From Seminavis robusta (Eukaryota > Bacillariophyta > Bacillariophyceae > Naviculales > Naviculaceae), in assembly GCA_903772945.1 (NCBI GenBank), contig CAICTM010000656.1, positions 1 to 54,527 of the forward strand: DNA of 54,527 bases, in the 5' to 3' direction. This document shows positions 14,474 to 27,487 of the stretch, one piece after another. Position 1 is the stretch's first letter, and every line of letters starts with the position of its first letter. The notes beneath the pieces were generated by a model, which saw only the letters and a list, made by a program, of their open reading frames with translations, did no database searches and was not told the origin of the DNA. The position numbers and the translations under genes are program-made.

Positions 14474-14910
14474 AACAAGAAGGACAATGATCAAGGTCTG
14501 GACGAGTTGGGGACACTCCGCTTGGAGCTCTTTGATGATGTTGTACCGCTGACAGTGAAGAATTTCGTGGCTCTGCTGAAAGGACAGGGCCGATTGACGT
14601 ATCACCATTCTACACACTGTGATGGGACTGGTGGAGTAAGCGTCTATATGAAAAACTTTTGATGAATGAGAATTTTGTTCTGAAGTACAAAAGCAAGGGG
14701 GCCTTGAGCATGGCAAACTCTGGAAAAACACCAATGGATCCCAGTTCTTTGTCACATTACGCAGACCCCACATCCATTTTGATGGCAAGCATGTGGTTTT
14801 CGGGCGTGTGGATCTGAGGCAGAGCAGTCAATTGCTGAGAACACAAGAGCAAGTCAAGACTGATTCAGGGGATGCACCCCTTAAACCTGTCATTGTCGTG
14901 GACTGCGGCG
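14474..14910 (+). pseudogene. Cyclophilin (peptidyl-prolyl isomerase) pseudogene
   Basis: Translated pieces on the plus strand follow the cyclophilin fold in order: LGTLRLELFDDVVPLTVKNF (about 14504-14563), GRLTYHHS, then DGTGGVSVYMKNF, ENFVLKYKSKGALSMANSG, NTNGSQFFVTL, FDGKHVVFGRVD and VIVVDCG (ending about 14910). The part expected between YHHS and DGTGG is missing; in working enzymes it carries the catalytic FHR and the FMxQGGDF motif. A stop follows KNF, and frames change before NENF and again before NTNG. The remnant cannot encode an active isomerase. No introns are evident, so it may be a retrocopy, but a decayed ordinary gene is also possible. Confidence 0.8.
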
Positions 14911-15574
14911 TGGACTGCGATGTTGTTCCGTCCATTGGTGGTGAGGGTACGGTACCGTACCGTCCGCAGATTTACACAAGGGTGCACTTACTGCTGATGG
15001 CAAAAGCTCTGATTGGCTGTGTGGCCTTGTTGGTTTGGATGATTGTTGAATCCTTGGCACAATTTACCACCTCAAAATATGGTGACGGAATTGATCGTCT
15101 TTTTGTTGTTCTTGGGAAAGACTTCATGTGGCTTCCCATGCAGGCCCGAAGAAGTCAACAATTCAAGCCTATCCAAAGATTACGCTCCGATCACCGCTCA
15201 CTCGGGACAAGCCTATCATGCAATCAGTGTATTATTATTTAGTTGTGTTGGACCTGTTGTTCCATTGTTAGTTAAGTTTCATCTTTGAAGCTGATGAAGA
15301 CGCAAGCAGTTGAATCTTTTTCCTAAAAAACCCTAGAGACGAGACAGTCTGAACAAACGGGGCCGACAAAAACCTGTCGATGGGCTTGGTTGTCATAATG
15401 TACCATATGTTTCTGGATCTTGTCACACGAAAACAACAATAGATAGCTGGTTGCCAGTTTTCTGTTTCTAACCGTGCCTTCCATCGCTTCTTCTTCGTAT
15501 CCACCGGTACCTACGGTACACCAAGTTGGAGCGAGGATGTCGTATTAATAGCAACAAGCAGCCAGTGTCCCAAT
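14911..15574. other. Intergenic stretch after the cyclophilin remnant
   Basis: No supported gene. The region contains GGTACCGTACC-like words at about 14948-14964 and 15503-15518. It probably includes the 3' flank of the giant minus-strand gene. Confidence 0.35.
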
Positions 15575-18500
15575 TTACTTTGACTCTTCGGTGGCATGAT
15601 TGCTTTCATCGAGCTCGTTGTCTACGGAATCGCCTTGAGTTTCCGTAACTTCGGGTACTTCGTGGCCATGCTCTTCATCGCTCCCAAGCGGTTTGACGAC
15701 CATTGGCTCGGTTTCCCCCTCGTAAGGCTGAGGCTTGGACGCCGCGCCTTTTTTGCGGATATCGACCATGCTTCCTTCCTTGTGCCGAAGCATCCAACGG
15801 AAAGTATCTGTGAACTCGATGTCTGGACTCCGAATGGTGCGCAACGCCTCTGAACGGCAGTCCCATGTAGTCCTGTCGAATGCGCGGAGCTTTTCATCCT
15901 CCGGTATCGAATAGTTCGCCTCTTCCTTCTCTCGTAAGTTCTGAACATGTGCTTTGACGACAAAGGTGTTGAGAAGGGCAAGCCCGGCTGTCAAAGGAAC
16001 AAGGAGGTAAGAACCTCCAGCGATGGATGCCTCAAGAGCAAAGCATTGGGCGTCGTTCTGGGAAAGAACGCCGTAGTACACTAGCAAGTTGAGAGTGAAG
16101 TCGAGGCTCGTGCAGAATTGATTCAGCATCAGTTGTGACACGGAGCCTAGTTGCCTGGAAAGAACAAGATAAAATATGCACGGTGAGATCCAGCTGGAAG
16201 CGTCCTCGCACAGTCTCCTTGAGATTGCTTGCACTCACCAACTCTCGATGATCACTGCTAAGATGTATACCTCGGAATACTGCCATGCTTGCAGAATCTC
16301 AAGGAAAACTGCAACTTTCTTTCTTTGCACAGAGGTAAGGGGAGCAAACCAATGGAACAGAAGTGTTGCTATCTGAAGAATCGGAACGACCAGGACAGTC
16401 GATATGAAAAGGAACGCCAAGAATGCAAGTCCAATATAGTTTGTGATTCCTCCCAAGAACTTTGCTTGCTCCATGAGGAGTTGGGCAATAGAGAAAACGC
16501 CCTCATATCGCACCGCCTCTTGGAGATCTTGGCCAAGCTCGATCATTAGTCCAACGACGCCCAACGTCTCCAGCTTCATTGAAGGGATGTCACAGCTCAC
16601 GACCATTAGCACGCAAGTCAGAAGAGAAGCAAAGAGCAATATGGGGTTGACGTAGCGTCGGACGATCAATAGTGCTGCCCCAATACGGTGATTTCTTGAA
16701 AAGGAATGGCGGCAAAGGTTCGATTTCATGTCGTCGTCATCATTCGATGAGATGACGAGATCTTTCACGCTCTTAGTCTCAGTTACTGGGCTTTGTTCTG
16801 ACAAAGGTGCTTCCAACGCTTTCTCGTACGTTTCCTTGGCTTTCAAAGTCATGCGGCGATGGTAGTGCACAATGAAATGAGAGCTCACCTGAGAGATCAC
16901 TTGAGCTATCATGTTGGCGTACAAGCCCCACATGGGAACCACGAAGAGTTCGATTGCGTACAAGTCGGGTGGAACGAACGCAAGATCGGGGTTTTTGATT
17001 GACACTCTGAAAAACGGGGAACGAGTGAGCAAACGTCTGGAGCATCCATTGTACCATGTAGAAGGAAGATGTAGTGGGCATTGACGGCGATCCTTACCTG
17101 AAGCCCGCAACTGTGATTATCATCACAATAATATCCAACATGGACCATTTAGCCAAAATATCGAGCCAAAGAAGGAATTGACCTCGTCGATTGGACGAAA
17201 CAACGCCTGGCGGGAGGAACCACAGTGCCAGGGTGATGAGCTGTTTTGTGTAGGGCCACACTCCAGAAAACAGGAGGATCAGCAGTGCAAGCTCTTTGCC
17301 ACCTGCGTGCCACATATCGATTGTTGATTGCCCAATAGAAAAGATGAAGAAGTCGTCAAGCGTGAAGGTCTCGCCAGCAATGACAAAACTGACGAGAACT
17401 CTTCCACCATCGTTGAGATGTCCGCTCAAAAAGAAGCCAATGTTCACCACGATGATGACAGGGATAAGCTGTCGGAGGAAGAAAGGAATCTCAGTACTGC
17501 GGTACATGGAAGTCGAAAGTGCATTGACTGCAGCCTCATCTTGGTCTTCCTTCTCTTGCCTTTGCTGAATCAAGAATATCTGCTCACTGGGCAAAGAGGC
17601 AAGCCACTTTCGCTGTCGCCGACCGACGAGTCGCCTCACGAGCAGGACAGCAGCGAGGGCAAATCCCAGTGGGGCAAAGATCAGTGTCATGATGGGGATG
17701 TAGGAGCCAGCAGGAGGCTTCGCCGATTGGAACATTTCGTATACAAGAGGTCTGGCTTCGGGATCATAGTCGTTGCTATGACTACAATGCCTGGGAGCAT
17801 TGACAAGTAGACGGTTGATTTGATCTTGGAGGAACGCCCCTCCAAGCTTATCGGTAATGGTTGCGATGACACGGTTCGCAAGATCTGTCACATCTTCAGA
17901 CGCTCCTTCTGCCGAAAGTAGCCTTGAAAGTTCCAAAAGGGCCGGGCTTGTGCAGTTGTGACAATCGAGGGCCAGCTTTAGCTTGCTGGCTGAGAAGTCC
18001 ATATTGGTTATTGCTGCAGTCAAGTCTGTTCCTGGTTCAACGAATCCATAGATATCCAGCAGAGGAGGAGGAATAAGAGCAATCCAACAATTGATGTTGA
18101 GAATATCTCGGATTGGGAAATTCACAAAGGCATCCTCGGATATTTTCAAAAGGATCGCCAGCACGACCGTTGCCGAATGAATGTCAAGGCTCAGGTCAAA
18201 GTCATTGACAATGTCCACGCCATCTGAAGACGAAAGATAGGAAATGTTCAGAAGATGTTTGCAGTCACAAAGTGAGATTCCCCACCGCGAACAATTTTCT
18301 TACCGAACCCTTTGATGTGCATGTAGATGCGAGCACCAAGGACGACTGGTCGTGGACCCACCCCAAACGTTCCAGTGTTGTTGAGCTGATGCGCTTCCTC
18401 TTTGATTGGCGCCAAGATGGACAGTGGGGGGCCAATGCTGTCAAGATTGAGGACGCTCAAATCCGAGACTCTCAGAGTAATGTCGGCGTGGAGCTGCCTC

Positions 18501-21500
18501 ACATCGAAGCGAATACCTTGGTTCAGCAGTACTCCCGGGAATGTTAGGTTTCCAATGACGGGAGTCAGCATTTCAAGACCATTTTCTGGATGAGGATCCA
18601 GCAACGATAGCTTGGATATTCCATAAGCCGTGCGAATGAGATCTCCATACTGCTCATCGCCACTACCCCCATATTTATTTGACAGCCAAGGGGAAAGCAA
18701 GAAGTCACGGAAGTCGACGAAGCCTGGGCTGTTGTCGCCAAAGGAGAATTCATCACAGCGGAAGTCTGAATTTTGAAGATATGATGTAATCAGGGAGTTC
18801 AACAAAGGCCTAACAGCAACGCTGAATAGAGTTGGCGTCGCGTCAGCCAAAACCTCGCCAAACCTATCCAGTAGCATGCTCTCAAGACCCTCCGCAGCCT
18901 TGGCAGTCTTTTGAGATCTGAATCCTTTTAGCTGCAGCTTCGAGATCTGTCCAATATCTACCTTCACCTTCGACAGTTCCACGTGCCTTACAGCTGCTTG
19001 GATGCAGGGTAAAATATACGCCATGCGAAGCAGTGACCCAAGCTGCAAATTCTTCAGCAGTTCGTAATCGAGTGCAAGCATAAGCTCCATGGAGGTCTGA
19101 ATGTCTGAAATCTCAAAGGTCGCGGTGTAGTTTGATAATTCTCCAGTCTGCAGGACTTTGGCCTCGAGCGTCACCTCAAAGTGCAACCTTTCCCATCCAA
19201 GCTCATTTTGGAGCGAGGTCGGCCCGTCGATATCCAAGATGCGGAACTTTGTGAATGTGTCAATACCAGACATTTGGAAAGTTTTCACGGAGATCTTGAC
19301 GCCGTTGGCTTCCAAACCGAAGTCTTCGAACTCCATGCCATAAGTATCCAGTTCAAACAACGGGTTTGCACCAAGTAATTCGTTGATTCCGAGGCTAGAT
19401 TCTCCCGTCACCGGGTCGATGGACGGTTCCCCCAGGTAAGAATTCAACCCTTCAAGGAAGTACTTTACAAGCCCTCCAACGGGATAAGTGTCCAGAGCAG
19501 TAAAATCGACCAGCCTTGTCTCGGGAGGAAAATTTGGTTCTGGATCCTTGAAAATGGGCTCGACATTCTCAGTTCCCAGCACTGACATGGTCTCCGCCAA
19601 CACCACTGCCCCAACTTGGAAGAACGCGAACACAGCGAATGTTCCAGTTTCAAGCATGTGTGGAGTAATGGGGGGTACTTCGGGGCTAACAAGCACTATG
19701 TTGTTCTCTTCTAGACTCGCAGTGCGTGGGCACCGCCTCATGGAACCTTGCAAGAACCTCAAAAGCCACACTTGGACAAAGTCAGATTGAAGAAGACGGA
19801 TGGAATCTTCCAGCACTCTTCGTCCCAAATCATCCTTGGCACCGGATTCTTGAAGGATGTCCAAAAGTTCTGGGAGAACCAGAAGCCCAGGAGTGCTACA
19901 GTCCGCGCAGGAAGCACCAAGGTGGAAATTTGAGAAGACGATACCAAAGTACTCAATGGCAAGTGCTGGGTCGATTTCAGTTTGCCCTCGTGCAATCGCC
20001 GCCAATGTCGGTGCAACCAACGTCGACAGCCAGCAGTGAATGTGTCCAATATATTGGAGTGGATAAGTCATCAGTTCCTCTGCACCGATCCTGGCCAGAA
20101 TTACAGCAAACAATGGTACCTCGTTGAAGGCTGCGAACAATTCGATCTCATCATCAGTATTCATGAATGCACTTGCAAAGCGGAGCCTTGATTTGACTGC
20201 CAATCTGAGCGGGCGAAGTTCGGTCCCAAGAGTTGCGCGGTTGTCAAGCAAGAACCCATTAGTGGCGTTTGGCTCGAGAAGTTCTAGCGGCTGTCCCATC
20301 GTGTCAATGTTTTCAATTCGAGCGTCCAAGAGCTCGAAGATGACATGGTCAATGCCCGCCTCCTCGAATCCCTGAAATGAATGGGCAAACATATCCCCTT
20401 GCACTGCAACGGTTCCCGGGATGCCTGACTGCATTGCTGTCAAAGGTGCAATAATCATGTCATTCACTTTGGGGAGCTCAGTCACTGGGTCAACTGTTTG
20501 AAGGACGGAATCTAGCATGTTCTTGACAAGAGGAATCAAGTCTCCATAAGCATTGGAGCTGCGATCGTCGGGTGTTAAGAAAAGCTCTCGAAAGTCAATG
20601 TATGGGGAAGAGGAGTCGACTGAGAAGTGTTGGCATTCTGTCTTCTCCACGCCCTTGAGGTATTCGTTGACTACCTTTTTCATGGTGCCATCAAAAATCT
20701 TCGGTATGGAGCTGGTGATAGTTTCTCCGAATTGATCAAGAACTGTGCTGATCGATTCGCTAAGCGCACTGCCCGTCTCTGGAAGGAAACCGTGGACGGA
20801 AACTCCCACAATGTTTTTAACTGACACAAGTAACTCTTGAACCCTGACGCCAGCAACTGTAGACAACAGACAAGGCAGAATATTGGTAGTATGGAGCAAG
20901 GAACCGATGTTGATAGAGGCAAGACGTTCTCCATCGACAGCAAAATACACGGGAACGGACACGTCAATGTCTTGCAGCTTCAAAGAGACATTGACATGTT
21001 TGGGTGGATCAGGTGTCTCAAGGACGTCCACGCTCATGTTCAACCCAACGTGCAACTCGCCCAGGGTAAAATTATTGGAGAAAACTCGTGGGGCAATCCC
21101 ATGGAGCACCTGGAAGCTTGAAAACGATGTCAACCCTTGTAGTTCAATGTGATGGAAAGTCAACGCCAGCCCTGATACCTCGAATGCAAAGTCACCCAAA
21201 GGAATACCAAAGTGGCCATCGCTTCCTAGGTTGTCTGCGATCATGGTGTTGATGGCCAAAGCCTCGGCAGTGGAACCCGTCGGACCATTGACGTAGTCCT
21301 TGACGAAATCAAGGATCTGTCCAATGAATGGAACGTGAGTATCATTCAAGTCTGTCCAGTCAAGTAGAACGCTTGACTCCGACAATTCTTCGAGTTCATC
21401 GATATCTTTGGTTTTCGACTCAACTGTTCCTTGGGTCTTCAAATCAACGGCACCCTGTACGTGGTTGTCAGCAATCAACACTGTGACTATCTCCGCAGCC

Positions 21501-24500
21501 AGCGCGGAGGTAAAGAGAAGGGAATCCAGGGACAACTCGGAAAGAGGAGGAAATGGAGGCGGAGCGGATTCCACTTCGGTGCTTAGTGGACTTTGACTGA
21601 AAAGTGGGCTGTGAGGACACATCCTTGCTGCGTCGTCACCGAATTGAATGAATGTCTTCATGATCGACCGAAACCAAGGTCCAGTTGCTATTTCTTGAAC
21701 AAGGGGACCAATCCTGTTCCCTAGAACCTCCGAGACTCCAGAATCGTCCAAAACTTGAATTAGTTCGGGAAGGACGGGGTTGGTGCAGTTCGAACACTCC
21801 AAAGCCATGGACAGAGAAACCAGGCGCATCAAGAGTGTCTTCAGTTCAAGGCCAAAAAGATTACTCGTAGCAGCGCTTGTACTTGGTGTCGCCACCATTG
21901 CAAGCCAGCAATGAAGCTCGAGAATATCTCCAAGAGGGAACTTGAATAGTTTTCCCTCATCCAGTTGCAATCCAATATCCGCAAAGACATCAATTTCACT
22001 TACTGAGGCAGTGATATTGAATTCATTGTGCATGTTTAACAGCGGGAGGCTGCCCCCCATTGCAATGGAAACGCCAAGCGTCGTGTTCACGGGGCGCCCT
22101 GAAACAGGCCCGAAGTTGATCATATTCTCGAGGACGTGCGCTTGATGAGACGGTTGCAGAAGTGACAGGGGCCCGACAAGTGTGTTGATGTTGTCTATAC
22201 GGGCGTCAAAAATGCTCGCTTCAAGCCACTGTTCCAATGACGTCAACGGTCCCATGGGGAGCAGCTTCAATGCTTGGGAGAAGAAGTCGCGTTGAAATCG
22301 TAGCGAACCTTTCGTCCCTGATTGTCCCTCGGTGAAAGAATCAACAACCATGGAATTCACATCTAGTAGCCCATCACTTTCATCGCCATGCAGGATGCTT
22401 TCATGCAGCATTGAGAATACTGTCGGGAAGAGATCACCGTATGGCTGCATTCCTGAACCACCCAATCGTAATGCATTCTCGGGTGTTAGCAACAGGTCTC
22501 TCAAGTCAATGATGGCTTTTGAGGCCCCATCTGTAGCTACAACTCCATTGTCCGGACGGCTCGCGCAACTTGAACTGTTCAAGGAACTAGTTAGAAAGTT
22601 GTTGATCACGCCTCTCAATGAAGTATCGAAAGCCATGTTGAGTGCTTCCACCATCTCAGAACCAAAATTCTCGAACAATTCCTCCATCGAACGAGACACT
22701 GCCTGGGCTGCATCGGGGAGGAGCCCACCGACGGTGGGATTTGAAATATTGCCAACCGATACGAACATTCCCGATACATGCATGTCATTGACTGCAGACA
22801 TTGCACATGGTAGGATATTGTCGACAAAAAGAATGGAGCCAATCTCGATGGCAGCCAACTTCTCCATGTCAACCGCAACAAACAAGGAAGCAGTAAGGTT
22901 GACATCCGCCACATCGAGGGAGAAAGAGTAGGGGCGCGGCGGGTCTTTTGTGGACGTTGCATCTAGGCTCACATCGATCTTGAGTGACATGCTGTCTAGC
23001 ACAATCGTATTCTGAAGCGTTTGGGGTTCGACAGGATCAAGGATATAGAACTCGACAAACGAGTCGAGCCCAGTCACTTCCACCGAATCCACCGATATCT
23101 TCAAACCTTCTAGCTCGAATGATGAGTTTTCGAGTGAAAGACGCCAGCTGCCGTCGGCATTCAGGTATTCACCTAGGATCTGGTTCACTCCAAGAGATCC
23201 AGAGTCTTGGGGACCCAAATAGGCTCGCGCCATTTCAAGCAAGTCCCCAGCAAATGGAATAAAGGTTTCATTAAGCCTCGTCCAGTCGAGTAGACTTCCA
23301 TCGACTTCCACAGTGTCTTGAAATTCTACTTCAGACACAAGGGAGTCGGGTATGGTACCGTTCGTATCAGCCAAGTGGCTCTCGGCAAACAACACAGCGA
23401 TGATTTCAGCACCAACAACAGTTGCAAAGACCAATGAGTCGATTGAGCGATTGGAAAGCGGTGGCATCGGCAGTGACAGCTCTTCCTGTTTTGTCTCCAC
23501 GGAGGTGTTGTATGTCGGAGAGTGCGGACAAAGTGTTGCAGCCGATTCTCCAAGTTTTAGGAGTTCGGTGATAAACGACGATGCAACATCACTTGTCATA
23601 ACATCTTCCAAGAGCAGACTCAACCTGTTTCCGAGCGTCTTTGTTACGCCAACTTCCTCAAAGGTCTCTAGCACTTGTGGCAGGAAAATACTTGTGCAGC
23701 TCGAGCACTCCAAGTTTAAAGTCATCGAGGCAATTTCCGCCAAGAAATCTTGTATCGCCACACCGTCAATTCCTTTTGCCTTCATAGTTGGAGTTTGGAA
23801 CAGCGCCATCCAACAGTTGACATTAAGAATGTCTGTGATAGGGAACTTGAGAAACCTGAGGACGGGTACCAATATCTCGAGATTTGCCAAGACATCAAGC
23901 TCCAGAGTCGTCGCATTGATGCCTATTTCATTTCGCAGTGTTATGGGGGTATTGACCCCGCCAACGTCAACGTTCAAATCCAACGTTGTGGTCAACAGTT
24001 TGCCAGGTACTGGGCCAAAGTGCAGTATGTTCTCCAACACGTGCGCTTGGTTCGTGGGCTGAAGAAAGCTGAAAGGGTTGACAACGGTATCGACATTTCC
24101 AACACTGGCGTTGAAGGCTCTAATATCGAGATGCCGCATGAAGGACCCGAGGGAGTCGAGCATTGAAGTCTCCAACGAAAAATTGAATAGTTGCTGACTG
24201 TATTTGAACATTCCTGCTATACCTGACTGCGCTTCCGTAAGCGGTTGGATGACTTCGGTGTTGATCGTTGCCATACCCGTAGCATTGTCTGTGGACGCCA
24301 TCTTGTCTCGCATCATACTAAACGCCATAGCTATGAGGTCGCCGTAAGGTTGTGTACCCGAACCACCAAGACTCTTAGCTTCCTCGGGTGGAAGAAGCAA
24401 GTCACGGAAGTCAATGAAACCGGCGGAAAGTTCGTCATCGTCGCCAAATCCAAGAAATGAAGTAATTTTTTCAACCACTCCGGTCGTGCTTGCTGAAGTT

Positions 24501-26617
24501 GAACCAGTTTCGCTGCTCGTTACAACGGTTACCGTCACGGGCTCTCCCGGTGCCGGTGCAGGTGCAGATGCCGAGGCGCCGGTGTCGTAGGTGGTGATCT
24601 TTTCTTCACCAAGGTTGAATGTCAACGATTCACCACTGCTGCCACTGCTGGTGCTGGTGCTGCCAGTATCGTCGAAGAAACCAGACGAGATGATAACAGA
24701 ACCGCTTTCTGATGGAACACAAACCGCTTGCGAGGCAATAGTTCGGATATAGCACTCCAAGAAGTCATTCACAATTACTGTGACGTTGTTTTGGAAGATG
24801 TTTGGCACTGCCGTGAGGATGAGGTCTTGGTACGTACAAATTGCAGCTTCAACGGCTGTATTGATCAGTTCATCAACTCCCGTATCGATTACACCCTCAA
24901 CCACCGCGGTGCCAACTTCCTGTACTTTGACGTCTAGTTCTGACACACCGGCAGCAACAAGTGTGGACTGTAAACAAGGTAAGAGGTTGGTGGTGTTGAC
25001 GAGATCTGCAAGTGTCAACGAGTTGACTCTCTCTTCGCTCAGGCCAATCAGGTATGATGCTGTGACTGTGATGCCATTGATGGGGATTGTCGCCGTGATT
25101 TTCTCGCGACGATTCAATCCATTGATATCAAAATCGACCGTAAACATGACTCGGAAACCAAGCCCTTCGAGCTCAAGGTCGGTTCGGAGGGTCTGCTTCC
25201 CAATGATCTCCAAGAACATTGTGTCCTTGAACGTGTTAAGGCCCACAATTTCGGCTCTGTCTAGCGTGAAGTTATTCAAAACAAACAGGTTTTCGGTGTC
25301 AATAATGGGGACGTCAGTCTGTAGTCTGCGCCAAAATCCTGCAGGGAGGATTGGTTCCAAAATGTTGGTAACTGGTTCAAAGTCCAAGAGGTTGCTGACG
25401 GGCTCCAAGATGTTAGAGACTTCTGTTTCAAAGAGTTTGCGCACATCATGAGCAAGTTCTTTCAATGGATTGAGTTCCCTCCTGCGAAATTGGAGGCAAT
25501 CTCCAATAGATTGCAGGTGACGTCTACGTCCGCTGTTGACGATCTCGAGAGCTCCCTTCTTGTTTAGAACATTCAATTCGATGAAGGTGTTGATCTGGAA
25601 TGCGCCAATGACTCCTTGAAGGTTGTCGATGAAGACCTGGAGCACGTCTCCGAGCGTGCTGTCCGTTAGATCAACTAGTTCTTCATCCACGTTCAGGTCT
25701 TTCTCGAGTTGCAATGGGTCGATGTTCCCCACCTTTCTTAGATACGGCGCAAGGGTGTCTCCTAGTGACACCAGTAGCTCATCGACAGTGCTCGCGAAGT
25801 CTGCCACAAAGTCACAGACAATATCAGATATCACTTCAACTTCATTTCGGACAATTTCAATGATAAGGTCCGATAGCTCGTTCAAGATTTTCGACGAAAA
25901 TCCACCAGAAGAATCAATACTTGCGAGGTTGATCAAAGCCTCGCAACCCGAAAAAGTGGCTGTGTCCGGTGGCGATCCTTTCAGCGTGACAGCAATTTGG
26001 AAGTCACTGTCTTTTATAACGATCCGAATCTTCAGCTTATCACTAACATCGAGCACTCCTAGATCCCAGTCCACTTCGAACTGACACTTGACGTCCAATT
26101 TGTTCACTGCCACTTTGTACGTCAGCGTGCTCGAACCGCCTTTCTTGTAATCCAAGAAGACGCTGTCGATTTGAATCCCTCCGCAGGTACCAATGACGTT
26201 GACAGTGGCCGTCACACCGATTACATCTGTCATGAGGTTCAGTTCGGGAACGTTGATTACAAATGTTGCGAGAATTTCGTTCAAACCACCAAATTCGAGA
26301 TCATCTTGGCTACTGCTACTCAGGTCTCGACTTTTGGGGACGTTTTTCGGATGAGCTCGATCCGTCGTAATCGTACCATCCTGGGCCCATGTTTTGACTT
26401 TGTTTCGAATATCCGCTTCCACTGCCGTTTCGACGGCTTCTCTCGACAACACGCCTGGATAGCCCTGGAGGGACGTCAAGTTAGGCACGGCATGGCTGCT
26501 TTCCGGGCCCCAATCGATCTCAGCTGCCGAGGCAGTGGCTGCTGCGGCGAGGGCAGCTATAGCGTATATCATTCGTCCTAGGATCCTCATCGTCTCTGAA
26601 GGCTCCAACTCTGACAA
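15575..26617 (-). CDS. Giant secreted TULIP-like repeat protein fused to PqiA/LetA-like membrane modules
   Basis: Four exons, 26617-18304, 18223-17098, 17006-16239 and 16154-15575, keep frame and give 3,595 residues (3,586 if the ATG at 26590 is used, which places a signal peptide at the very N-terminus: MRILGRMIYA, hydrophobic core, ASA/AE). The first ~620 residues and four tandem repeats of about 635 residues have the long amphipathic strands, conserved CSxCT pairs and C-terminal helices typical of BPI/TULIP lipid-binding folds. Each repeat starts with (I/V)DFR(D/E) near 732, 1370, 2009 and 2636. Exons 2-4 contain two polytopic modules. The first has LALLILLFSGVWPYTKQLI and AKWSMLDIIV, close to the WSMLDVF signature of bacterial PqiA/LetA. 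The second is a degenerate copy with LQAWQYSEVYIL. An acidic, probably cytosolic tail follows. PqiA/LetA proteins work with MCE tunnels in lipid traffic. A lipid-transfer role here is inference. Confidence 0.75.
17098..24430 (-). repeat. Four tandem ~635-residue protein repeats within the giant gene
   Basis: Repeat starts are marked by the (I/V)DFR(D/E) motif at 24402-24419, 22497-22515, 20583-20602 and 18701-18722, usually followed by GGSG..(P/Q)YGDL. Each repeat then has LLxP..AHxLxN, a DILxxxCWxAL segment, a LxCSxCTxPxL segment, CPHSP, a hydrophobic helix containing GAEI or AAEI, and a second domain with LPC near its middle. The repeats are similar in protein but diverged in DNA, so the duplications are old. 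The fourth repeat is shortened and leads straight into the membrane modules. Confidence 0.75.
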
Positions 26618-27140
26618 GTCTTTATGGTATTGAACAACTCTTGTGCAACGAAAGCTGTTTCTGCTGAGAGGTATTATTATCCTTTGGTGGTGATCTATTC
26701 AATCAGAAGAAGAGAGTTGAATAGGCTGCGACGATAGGTTGCTGATAAGCTCAAATGTAGTATGCTTCTCCATTGTTATACTCACTCGGTTGGACCTGCC
26801 AGTGAGCACGGGATTTTTGGAAGGAGAATTTTTGTGCAAAACGGACTAAAATGTGAGCGTTTGGAGCTGCGTTTCGTTGGATCTTTTCGACCTGTGATGA
26901 ATTTGCTGGAAGACCGTTTTAGATAGGTAGACGCGGTAAATATAGGGCTAAAGCTAATACTTACTGACCATATTTTAAGAGACACATGTTTTACCGCAGC
27001 TACCTGAATCTCAAACCCGTCTTCCAGTAATGACAGGTGAGGCACGTGAAAACCTGGGCTTCCCGCGTGGGAATAACAAGCTCACAAGATTGAATCATTC
27101 GATTCAATTCGATTGATCATTCGCTCATTCATCTTTCAGC
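26618..27140. other. Upstream region of the giant gene
   Basis: This should contain the promoter of the giant minus-strand gene. No supported gene was found; the 87-codon minus frame at 26782-27045 has no recognisable motif. GATTCAAT-type repeats occur near 27085-27120. Confidence 0.35.
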
Positions 27141-27391
27141 ATGGCGCCGGTGATCAAGTTGACACCATCTGAACGAGATTGTTTCTTCACTTCTGCAAGA
27201 CGTCGACAAGGTGACAGTGACAGCATGGATAATTGGTGGCAGCTGTGACTCGGAGGGACAGTAGTGAGAAAACAAAGATTGCTGAAATCCTCAGTAAGAG
27301 ACTGCGTCAACAGCATGACAAGCTTCCTATTACTAGGGAGATCTTAAAATTGGCCATCACACATTCGGGGTTGGCTGCTGTAACATGGTGA
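27141..27391 (+). pseudogene. Gene fragment, possibly a broken ORF
   Basis: A start codon at 27141 opens a frame reading VIKLTPSERDCFF then GDSDSMDNWWQL before a stop. About 20 bases later another frame reads SSEKTKIAEILSKRLRQQ and then LPITREILKLAITHSG to a stop at 27391. Both look like coding sequence by composition, and together they suggest one gene broken by a frameshift or an unrecognised splice. I do not recognise the family with confidence. Confidence 0.3.
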
Positions 27392-27487
27392 GTTTGTTGG
27401 CAGGTCGCTGATCCTCGAGGGACCGGGAAAGACCAAGCTCAGGTTAAATGAAAAACATTTTTACTTCTTGTCTTAGTCTAATGGTAA

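Noticed and set aside
23352..24062. Long plus-strand open frames opposite the giant gene (also 22332-22931, 24780-25451, 25623-26084, 19726-20127)
   Set aside because: They are antisense shadows of one continuous 8.3-kb minus-strand exon with clear repeats; their serine-rich composition reflects the complementary codons.
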